This document shows, piece by piece, positions 1 to 5,200 of a stretch of 10,177 bases of DNA. A program made the position numbers and the translations under genes. The notes beneath the pieces were generated by a model. The model was given only the letters and a program-made list of their open reading frames with translations. It ran no database searches and was not told where the DNA came from. The stretch is from DASSBR01 sp035688265. Lineage in GTDB: Bacteria; Pseudomonadota; Gammaproteobacteria; Natronospirales; DASSBR01. Location: contig DASSNE010000020.1 of NCBI GenBank assembly GCA_035688265.1, positions 1 to 10,177 of the forward strand, in the 5' to 3' direction. Numbering within the stretch: the stretch's first letter is position 1; the number at the start of each line of letters is the position of its first letter.

Positions 1-1032
1 CACGTCGTTCTCGCGTTCAACCTCGCGTCCGACGTAGGCGCTGGCATAGACGGTCGTATCGTTGTCCGGGAACGCGTGTGCATACGCCGCGCCGATCACC
101 GTGCGGTCGGCATCGCGCACGTGCTGTCCCGGGTAAGTCAGGCGCGCATATTGGACGTAGGCGCTGGTCTGGGTGCGCGGACCGATTTCGTGGGTCCACT
201 GCCCATAGACGCCGTACGCATGCCGGTAGGTCTTGTCGTGCAGGAAAAACTGGTTGCCCTGGGCGCCGACGGTATAGGTTTCATAGCCGCGCTTGAAGCT
301 CGCGCCGACGTTGCCGTCCCAGTACGAGGTCTCGAAATCGTTGTAATGGTTGTTCCAGCGCTTCGACAGGTTGAGCGCGCCGAATATGCTGACGCCACCC
401 GGCAACGGCCGCACCGCGTTGATGCCGCCGTCGAGCGTCAGGAAATTGTCGGACACACCGGTGCTGCCGGCATTGAGATTGAAAATCGCACCCCCGAACG
501 CCGGCAATGCCACCGCATCGATGCCGGGCCCGCTGTTGACGTTGGTGTCGTGGCCGAGCGTCGCCTGCACGTAGCCGTGGACAGTGATGTGGTCGGCGCT
601 CGCGGTGCGGCCGATCGCATTCAGATAGCGGTCGATGGTGGCGATCGCCTGCTTCGGCACCCCTTCCCGCTTGACGGTCTCGAATTCCTGTTTCGAGGAC
701 TTCATCTCGCCCAGCGCGTAATAGGCACGGGCGATTTCGGCGCGGGCCAGTGTATTTTTCGGCTCGGCCGTCAGCACCCGCTCCAGCGCGAACACCGCCT
801 CGGTCGGATGTCCGGCGTCGAGCGCGGCGATGCCCAGCAGATAGTCGAATTTCGGATCGCCGGCGCGTTGTGCTTCCTGCGGCTTGAGCAGCGCATAGGC
901 GCGCTTTGCATCGTGCGCCGCCATGTACTGTTTCGCCTGCGCCAGCGCATCGTCTGCGGCGAACGCCGCTGCCGGTAGTCCGGCCAACAGCCAGATCACA
1001 CACAGCCCTCTGCACAACCGCTTGCCGTTCAT
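1..1032 (-). CDS. Exported TPR plus outer-membrane beta-barrel protein (Slam/DUF560-like), C-terminus cut by window edge
   Basis: The reading frame is open from the ATG at 1032 through position 1 without a stop, giving 344 residues of a longer protein. Residues 1-25 form a signal peptide: basic MNGKR start, hydrophobic CVIWLLAGLPAAA, and a likely cleavage after AFA. Residues about 27-140 are Ala-rich helical pairs of TPR type (for example LLGIAALDAGHPTEAVFALE and ARAEIARAYYALGEM). From about residue 148 the pattern changes to alternating aromatic/polar beta-strands with Gly and Tyr/Trp, starting with HGYVQATLGHDTNVNS, typical of an outer-membrane barrel. A signal peptide, short TPR domain and barrel opening with a 'DTNVN' strand fits the Slam / DUF560 family, which helps surface lipoproteins cross the outer membrane. 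That assignment is from remembered family architecture; another TPR-barrel exporter is possible. The start is supported by GGGAGAGGGG just before the ATG. No partner lipoprotein gene is visible in the window. Confidence 0.6.
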   Translation of the reverse strand, partial: MNGKRLCRGLCVIWLLAGLPAAAFAADDALAQAKQYMAAHDAKRAYALLKPQEAQRAGDPKFDYLLGIAALDAGHPTEAVFALERVLTAEPKNTLARAEIARAYYALGEMKSSKQEFETVKREGVPKQAIATIDRYLNAIGRTASADHITVHGYVQATLGHDTNVNSGPGIDAVALPAFGGAIFNLNAGSTGVSDNFLTLDGGINAVRPLPGGVSIFGALNLSKRWNNHYNDFETSYWDGNVGASFKRGYETYTVGAQGNQFFLHDKTYRHAYGVYGQWTHEIGPRTQTSAYVQYARLTYPGQHVRDADRTVIGAAYAHAFPDNDTTVYASAYVGREVERENDV

Positions 1033-1105
1033 CCCCTCTCCCTGTCGTCTTCCCGGCCGCCGCGGTCCCCTGGCGCCCGGTTATCCGATTATTCGCCCCG
1101 GCCCG

Positions 1106-1134
1106 ATTATGACGGCTATTTATCAGCGTATAAA
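1106..1134 (-). promoter_or_regulatory. Putative sigma-70 promoter of the TPR-barrel gene
   Basis: On the minus strand TTTATA (1134-1129, 4 of 6 matches to the -35 consensus) is followed after exactly 17 nt by CATAAT (1111-1106, 5 of 6 matches to the -10). Transcription would begin near 1099, giving a leader of about 65 nt before the ATG at 1032. It lies downstream of the decarboxylase terminator, so this gene is probably its own unit. Assigned by eye only. Confidence 0.45.
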
Positions 1135-1189
1135 GCCCGCCCGATATCAGTGACTTATTTCACGCTCCCGATGACGACTGCCCAAACGA

Positions 1190-1212
1190 AAGGCGGGCCG
1201 TCGGCCCGCCTT
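1190..1212 (-). terminator. Rho-independent terminator after the decarboxylase gene
   Basis: A perfect GC-rich inverted repeat (GGCGGGCC at 1192-1199, GGCCCGCC at 1203-1210, extendable by A-T pairs at each end, 3-nt loop) lies 27 nt past the decarboxylase stop. On the minus strand it is followed by TTTCGTTT, a short interrupted U-tract. Placement between two same-strand genes fits termination of decarboxylase transcription. Confidence 0.7.
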
Positions 1213-1238
1213 GCGCTGTCATACCGGGTATCCGGCAT

Positions 1239-2426
1239 TCAGACCACGTGCACCTCCGGCAACGGAAAGCCGTTGAAGGTGCTCGCGTAGGCGGTGGTGT
1301 AGGCGCCGGCGTTCGGAATGTAGATGAAATCGCCTTCCTGGATGTCTTCCGGCAGCATTTCGTCGCGCATCAGGATATCGACCGAGTCGCAGGTGGGCCC
1401 GGCGATGCACCATGGGATGGTCGGGCCCTTGCGGTCGGTTTCGATGCCGTAGCGCAGGCCTTCGACGGTCTCGATCACGCCCCCGAACATGCCCGCATCC
1501 CAGTACATCCAGCGCTTGCCGGCGCGCGTCGCGGTGCCGACGACGCGGCACACGAAGTACGCGGCATCCGACACCATGTAGCGGCCGGGCTCGGCCATCA
1601 CGCGCACGTCGGACGGCAGGTCGCGGATCGCGTGATTGACGATCGCACCGATGGTCTCGATCGACGGGATCGGCTTGGTGTGGCGCACCGGGTAGCCGCC
1701 GCCGATATTGAGCAGCCGCGGCTTGAGGCCGGCTAGGCGCATTTTCTTGAACAGGCGCTTCGCGTTGTTGATGCCGACACGCCAGTTGTCCGGATTGCGG
1801 CACTGCGAGCCAACGTGGAAGGTGACGCCGGCGAGGTCGGCATTGAGCTGCACCGCCTCGGCGATGATGCGCTCGACCTCGGCCGGATAGGCGCCGAATT
1901 TGCCGGACAGCGGCCAGTCGCTGCCGATGTTCGGCGTGTCGATGCGCACGTAGAGCTTGGCGTCCGGCTTCACCGACACGATCTTGCGCAATTCATCGAC
2001 GCTGTCCAGCACGTACCACTCGATCCCCTTCGCCGCCGCGTATTCGAGATAGGCGCGCGATTTCATCGGATTGCTGTAATAGATGTCGCGCGGCGCGACG
2101 CCAAGACCGAGCAGCAGGTCGAGTTCGGCAATCGACGCGATTTCAAAGTTGACGCCTTCCTCGATCAGCGCCTTCAGCACGCGCGGATCGGGATTGGCCT
2201 TGACCGCGTAGTGCGGCTGCACGCGCGGCATCGCGGCCTTGAAGCGGCGGGCCTTGGTACGAACGATCTCGAGATCAACCAGCAGGAACGGCCGGTTGTA
2301 GCCGCGACTCAGCACTTCGCGCACGTGCGCGAAATCGAGGCGACTTTCGGGGTGGGTATCGAAGCGGTGAAGCTGTTCAGTTTCCTGCGCGGCGTTTTTT
2401 TTGACCGCGGCAGCGCGCATGGACAT
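1239..2426 (-). CDS. Ornithine/lysine decarboxylase, PLP-dependent, alanine-racemase fold (type III)
   Basis: A 395-residue decarboxylase of the eukaryotic-type ODC / DAP-decarboxylase superfamily, expected to convert ornithine to putrescine (or lysine to cadaverine) in the cytosol. Visible motifs: PLP lysine K76 in HYAVKANPDP, substrate/PLP barrel segment FHVGSQ (203-208), glycine loop GGG (242-244), phosphate-binding EPGRY (279-283), the catalytic CDSVD (346-350) and the C-terminal NAGAY (372-376). The CDSxD form, rather than CESxD, favours ornithine/lysine over diaminopimelate. Length matches bacterial ODCs of this class (about 390). The ATG at 2426 was chosen because AGAGGAG sits 6 nt upstream; the frame is open further to an ATG at 2564, but that start lacks a ribosome site and would add a low-quality 46-residue extension. 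A short leader ORF (2453-2518) precedes it by 26 nt on the same transcript. With the homospermidine synthase at 7597-9012 it would supply putrescine. Ornithine versus lysine preference cannot be decided here; speC-like in role. Confidence 0.9.
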   Translation of the reverse strand: MSMRAAAVKKNAAQETEQLHRFDTHPESRLDFAHVREVLSRGYNRPFLLVDLEIVRTKARRFKAAMPRVQPHYAVKANPDPRVLKALIEEGVNFEIASIAELDLLLGLGVAPRDIYYSNPMKSRAYLEYAAAKGIEWYVLDSVDELRKIVSVKPDAKLYVRIDTPNIGSDWPLSGKFGAYPAEVERIIAEAVQLNADLAGVTFHVGSQCRNPDNWRVGINNAKRLFKKMRLAGLKPRLLNIGGGYPVRHTKPIPSIETIGAIVNHAIRDLPSDVRVMAEPGRYMVSDAAYFVCRVVGTATRAGKRWMYWDAGMFGGVIETVEGLRYGIETDRKGPTIPWCIAGPTCDSVDILMRDEMLPEDIQEGDFIYIPNAGAYTTAYASTFNGFPLPEVHVV

Positions 2427-2439
2427 GGAAATCTCCTCT

Positions 2440-2453
2440 GGCTCAGGTGAACC
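2440..2453 (-). promoter_or_regulatory. Short hairpin between leader-ORF stop and decarboxylase ribosome site
   Basis: On the minus-strand RNA, GGTTC-ACCT-GAGCC can form a 5-bp stem with one T-G wobble and a 4-nt loop. It begins at the last base of the leader-ORF stop codon and ends one base before the AGAGGAG of the decarboxylase. The position means a ribosome terminating on the leader would melt it. The stem is weak, so the role is speculative. Confidence 0.3.
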
Positions 2454-2518
2454 TAGGTTTCGGGAACATCGATCACGATTTCGGCAACGACGTTGTAGCG
2501 GTTCCTCATAATTCTCAT
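2453..2518 (-). CDS. 21-residue leader peptide upstream of the decarboxylase
   Basis: A complete small ORF starts at ATG 2518 and stops with TAG at 2455-2453. Its peptide begins MRIMRNRYNV and ends VIDVPET: basic at the N-terminus, hydrophobic beta-branched in the middle and acidic at the end. The ribosome-binding site is exceptionally good: AAGGAGGT with a 5-nt spacer, stronger than that of the decarboxylase itself. It lies downstream of a strong promoter and a stable hairpin, and its stop is 26 nt before the decarboxylase ATG, in a different frame, so it is not a mis-called N-terminus. There is no signal peptide or recognised domain. By position it resembles leader peptides that control polyamine genes (SpeFL before speF in E. 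coli is the known precedent), but the sequence is unlike SpeFL as I recall it. Function is inferred; translation is well supported by the ribosome site. Confidence 0.7.
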   Translation of the reverse strand: MRIMRNRYNVVAEIVIDVPET

Positions 2519-2533
2519 GATGACCTCCTTGTT

Positions 2534-2556
2534 CGGCCGCCGCGAACGGCGGACCG
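2534..2556 (-). promoter_or_regulatory. Stable 5'-UTR hairpin just upstream of the leader-ORF ribosome site
   Basis: Minus-strand RNA folds as CCGCCG-UUCG-CGGCGG (perfect 6-bp GC stem, UUCG tetraloop), extended by three more pairs (CGG/CCG) across one bulged U. The 3' side ends 3 nt before the AAGGAGGT of the leader ORF. It could protect the 5' end of the mRNA, insulate the ribosome site, or take part in a regulatory switch; it has no U-tract, so it is not a simple terminator. Confidence 0.55.
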
Positions 2557-2578
2557 GCAACCATAAAAAAGTGAGCGA

Positions 2579-2606
2579 ATTATAGGGCCGTTTGCCGCCG
2601 AATCAA
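2579..2606 (-). promoter_or_regulatory. Strong sigma-70 promoter of the leader ORF / decarboxylase unit
   Basis: On the minus strand TTGATT (2606-2601) is followed after 16 nt by a consensus TATAAT (2584-2579). Transcription would start near 2572, giving about 54 nt of 5' UTR before the leader ORF. This separates the decarboxylase from the upstream mrp-GNAT-dcd operon. It is the most consensus-like promoter I see in the window. Confidence 0.7.
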
Positions 2607-2743
2607 GCGGAAAATGGCACACGAGTCAAAAAAAATTTCGGGCTGTTGCCGATGAGAGACAACACGGATGCCGACCGGTTCGCCAGACCGGCCGCCGCTG
2701 GACGAACGGTCGTGCACCGCGCCCCTGGCGTGTGAAGTGTCCT

Positions 2744-2761
2744 GCCGGGGCACAGCCCGGC
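2744..2761 (-). terminator. Hairpin directly after dcd, possible terminator
   Basis: GCCGGG and CCCGGC (6-bp perfect stem, 6-nt loop) begin 8 nt after the dcd stop on the minus strand. No U-tract follows, so it may only protect the mRNA 3' end or assist Rho. A run of eight T on the minus strand (about 2634-2627) lies further downstream after a weaker 5-bp stem, and could be the actual end of the operon transcript. Confidence 0.35.
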
Positions 2762-2769
2762 TTTCGGTG

Positions 2770-3342
2770 TCAGATTTTGGGCAGTGTGACGCCGGACTGG
2801 CCCTGGTACTTGCCCTGGCGGTCCTTGTACGAGGTCTCGCACACGTCGTCCGACGCGGATTCGATGAAGATCACCTGGGCCACGCCTTCGTTGGCGTAGA
2901 TGCGAGCCGGCAGCGGCGTCGTGTTGGAGAACTCCAGCGTCACATGCCCCTCCCACTCCGGCTCGAGCGGCGTGACGTTGACGATGATGCCGCAGCGGGC
3001 ATAGGTCGATTTGCCGAGGCAGACGGTCAGCACATTGCGCGGGATGCGGAAGTACTCGACGGTGCGCGCCAGCGCGAACGAGTTCGGCGGAATGATGCAG
3101 ACGTCGCCATGGAAATCGACGAACGAACCCTCGTCGAAATGCTTGGGGTCGACGATCGTGCTGTTGATGTTGGTAAAGACCTTGAATTCGTTCGAGCAGC
3201 GGATGTCGTAGCCGTAGCTCGAGGTGCCGTACGAAACGATGTTGCGGCCGTCGACGCACTTCACCTGGTTCGGCTCGAACGGCTCGATCATGCGCTGTTC
3301 CTGCGCCATGCGCCGGATCCAGCGGTCGGATTTGATGGACAC
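2770..3342 (-). CDS. dcd: dCTP deaminase
   Basis: A 190-residue dCTP deaminase of the trimeric dUTPase-like fold, converting dCTP to dUTP and ammonia in the cytosol; dUTPase then yields dUMP for thymidylate synthesis. Length matches the family (188-193). Visible signatures: N-terminal MSIKSDRWIRRM, SSYGYDIRC (41-49), phosphate-binding GKSTYARCGI (110-119), and TLEFSN (135-140) with E137 as the expected catalytic glutamate; the C-terminal YQGQSGVTLPKI closes over the nucleotide in the family. The start is a GTG, supported by GAGGGGAG a few bases upstream and by family N-termini. That ribosome site overlaps the end of the upstream acetyltransferase gene region: only 12 nt separate its stop from this start, so the two are co-transcribed and perhaps translationally coupled. 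Confidence 0.96.
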   Translation of the reverse strand: MSIKSDRWIRRMAQEQRMIEPFEPNQVKCVDGRNIVSYGTSSYGYDIRCSNEFKVFTNINSTIVDPKHFDEGSFVDFHGDVCIIPPNSFALARTVEYFRIPRNVLTVCLGKSTYARCGIIVNVTPLEPEWEGHVTLEFSNTTPLPARIYANEGVAQVIFIESASDDVCETSYKDRQGKYQGQSGVTLPKI

Positions 3343-3354
3343 GCGGGACTCCCC

Positions 3355-3933
3355 TCAGATTGCCTGCGGCGCCGGGACGAGCAGCCGCACGTCCCGCCAG
3401 CCGTAAGCCACTTCCGTCAATTTTGCACCACCGACCTCGGTAAAGCGCTCGCCGATCAGTTGGCCGCCCAGCGACTGGTAGAAGCCACGCGCCGGATTTT
3501 CGGCCAGCACCCACACCAGCATCCGCAACAGGCCGATGTCGGCCAACTGCGCCGCAAACGCAGTCACCAGCTGTCGTCCGACGCCGTGGCGCTGGTGCGC
3601 ATCGAGCAGATACAGCACGTAAAGCTCGGCAAACCAGTTGCGGTTGCCGCTGCGCTCCGGGCCGCCGTTCGCAAATCCGATCACGCCCGCTTCCGGCACT
3701 TCGGCCACCAGCGTCACGTTGCCCGGAACACCGATCTGGCGTCGCCAGCCGCGCGTCTGCCGCTCGCGCGACAACCGGTCGAGGTACGCAGCCGGAATGA
3801 TCCCGGCGTAGGTGGTGCGCCAGCTTTCGACGTAAACGCGCGCGATTGCGGCGGCATCCCGGGGCAGCGCGCGCCTTACCACCGCCTGCTGGCGGCGCTC
3901 ACCGCCGGCATCTGTGCCGTCATCGGCATTCAT
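3355..3933 (-). CDS. GNAT-family N-acetyltransferase
   Basis: A 192-residue Gcn5-related acetyltransferase, acetyl-CoA dependent, substrate unknown. Residues 18-55 (VVRRALPRDAAAIARVYVES, then WRTTYAGIIP) are the usual N-terminal strand and helices. Motif A is at about 102-123, with the acetyl-CoA pyrophosphate loop Q114-R-H-G-V-G119 after strand AELYVLYL. Motif B is ENPARGFYQSLGG (145-157). The ATG at 3933 is preferred because the first 13-18 residues are poorly conserved-looking and the frame upstream can only begin with a TTG at 3990 that abuts the mrp stop; no strong Shine-Dalgarno marks either, so the start is uncertain. It sits between mrp and dcd in one operon (57 nt after mrp, 12 nt before dcd). 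The position gives no clear hint of substrate; RimI-type protein acetylation is less likely than a small-molecule or general GNAT. Confidence 0.85.
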   Translation of the reverse strand: MNADDGTDAGGERRQQAVVRRALPRDAAAIARVYVESWRTTYAGIIPAAYLDRLSRERQTRGWRRQIGVPGNVTLVAEVPEAGVIGFANGGPERSGNRNWFAELYVLYLLDAHQRHGVGRQLVTAFAAQLADIGLLRMLVWVLAENPARGFYQSLGGQLIGERFTEVGGAKLTEVAYGWRDVRLLVPAPQAI

Positions 3934-3990
3934 CAATAGGGTCCCGTTCGCCACCGGGTGCCGCCAGCGTCCGGCAACCAAGGTGCGCAA

Positions 3991-5079
3991 TCACGTATTC
4001 TCGATGACGATCTTCGGCAGCACCGACGACAGGTCCTGTGCCTTGTCGGCGACCTTGATCGCCACCTTGCGCGCGATCTCCTTGTAGATCTGCGCCACGC
4101 GCCCGTCCGGATCGGCGACCACGGTCGGCCTGCCGGAATCGGCCTGTTCGCGGATGTTGATATCGAGCGGCAGCGCGCCGAGGAAATCGACGTCGTAATC
4201 CTTGCCCATGCGCTCGCCGCCGCCTTCACCGAAGATGCGTTCCTCGTGGCCGCACTGCGAGCAGATGTGGATGCTCATGTTCTCGACGATGCCGAGGATC
4301 GGGATGCCCACTTTCTCGAACATCTTGAGCCCCTTGCGTGCATCAACCAGCGCGATATCCTGCGGCGTGGTGACGATGACCGCACCGGTCACCGGCACCC
4401 GCTGCGCCAGCGTCAACTGGATGTCGCCGGTGCCCGGCGGCAGGTCCACCACCAGATAATCGACGTCACGCCAGCGGGTCTCCCTCAGCAATTGTTCCAG
4501 CGCCTGCGTCACCATCGGCCCGCGCCACACCATCGGCGTTTCGGTATCGACCAGAAAGCCGATCGACATCGCCTGCACGCCGTGGCGCTCCATCGGCTCG
4601 ATGCTCTTGCCGTCGCTCGACTCGGGACGGCCGCTGATGCCCAGCATCGTCGGCTGCGACGGGCCGTAGATGTCGGCGTCGAGCACGCCGACACTCGCCC
4701 CCTCCGCGGCCAGCGCCAGCGCCAGGTTGACCGCGGTGGTACTCTTGCCGACGCCGCCCTTGCCGGACGCCACCGCGATGATGTTCTTCACGTTCGGGAT
4801 CAGCTTGACGCCACCCTGCACCGCATGTGCGGCGATTTTCATTGATACGCTGACGGCGACGTTGCCGACGCCCGGCAGCGTCTTCAGCTTCGCCGTCACC
4901 TGCTTGCGGATGTCTTCGATCACGCTTTTCGCCGGATAGCCGAGCAGGATGTCGACGGCGACGTCGGCGCCGTCGATGCGGATATTGCGAGCGGACTTGC
5001 TGCTGATGAAATCCTTCCCGGTGTTGGGGTCGGTAATTTCCTTGAGTGCGGTTTGCACCTGGGGTTCGGAGATGGCCAC
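3991..5079 (-). CDS. apbC: Iron-sulfur cluster carrier ATPase Mrp/ApbC
   Basis: A 362-residue Mrp/NBP35-family P-loop ATPase that binds and transfers [4Fe-4S] clusters to apo-proteins in the cytosol. Residues about 5-80 form the N-terminal MIP18/DUF59 domain (ALKEITDPNTGKDFISS). The deviant Walker A GKGGVGKST spans 106-114, followed by switch DADIYGPSQP (134-143) and Walker B-like YLVVDLPPGTGD (208-219). The CxxC that bridges the cluster in the dimer is C273-S-Q-C276 in ICSQCG. Length matches proteobacterial ApbC (about 360-370). The start is a GTG at 5079 with AGAGG about 8 nt upstream; the next upstream ATG is in another frame. It is the first gene of the mrp-GNAT-dcd operon and divergent from metG, a pairing I recall as conserved in many proteobacteria. 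An alternative symbol is mrp. Confidence 0.96.
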   Translation of the reverse strand: MAISEPQVQTALKEITDPNTGKDFISSKSARNIRIDGADVAVDILLGYPAKSVIEDIRKQVTAKLKTLPGVGNVAVSVSMKIAAHAVQGGVKLIPNVKNIIAVASGKGGVGKSTTAVNLALALAAEGASVGVLDADIYGPSQPTMLGISGRPESSDGKSIEPMERHGVQAMSIGFLVDTETPMVWRGPMVTQALEQLLRETRWRDVDYLVVDLPPGTGDIQLTLAQRVPVTGAVIVTTPQDIALVDARKGLKMFEKVGIPILGIVENMSIHICSQCGHEERIFGEGGGERMGKDYDVDFLGALPLDINIREQADSGRPTVVADPDGRVAQIYKEIARKVAIKVADKAQDLSSVLPKIVIENT

Positions 5080-5109
5080 TGCGATACCTCTGATCTGTAT
5101 TGACCATCT

Positions 5110-5115
5110 ATTCTA
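5110..5115 (-). promoter_or_regulatory. Possible -10 box for the mrp-GNAT-dcd operon
   Basis: TAGAAT on the minus strand (5 of 6 matches to the -10 consensus) would start transcription near 5103, leaving a leader of about 24 nt before the mrp GTG. I see no good -35 at 16-18 nt, so this is weak. The whole mrp/metG divergent region is only 121 bp (5080-5200). Confidence 0.3.
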
Positions 5116-5123
5116 GACGAATC

Positions 5124-5146
5124 GCACGGCCCGGCCTATGCCGTGC
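5124..5146. repeat. Inverted repeat in the divergent mrp/metG intergenic region
   Basis: Perfect 7-bp arms GCACGGC (5124-5130) and GCCGTGC (5140-5146) are separated by 9 nt. It lies upstream of both metG and mrp, where an operator or a leader hairpin could sit. No known operator consensus is recognised. Confidence 0.4.
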
Positions 5147-5200
5147 CGCCCGCTGTGCCGACTATTTGATAAACTTCAAAATTTCACCGGTAAATTGTTC

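Noticed and set aside
76..978. 300-codon plus-strand open frame opposite the TPR-barrel gene
   Set aside because: The minus frame has signal peptide, TPR and barrel pattern; the plus frame has only shadow-like composition.
1239..2564. A 46-residue N-terminal extension of the decarboxylase from ATG 2564
   Set aside because: No ribosome site at 2564, the extension is unlike the family, and the same stretch carries a well-marked leader ORF in another frame and a strong ribosome site for ATG 2426.
2668..3939. 423-codon plus-strand open frame opposite dcd and the GNAT gene
   Set aside because: It is antisense to two convincing genes, is Arg/Asp/Val/His-rich as expected for a shadow in high-GC DNA, and has no recognisable domain.
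3934..3990. Alternative TTG start of the GNAT gene at 3990
   Set aside because: TTG abutting the mrp stop with no ribosome site; not excluded, but ATG 3933 keeps the whole GNAT domain.
5138..5200. Alternative metG start at ATG 5138
   Set aside because: It adds 21 residues before the usual family start and lacks a Shine-Dalgarno; 5201 gives the canonical distance to the HIGH motif.
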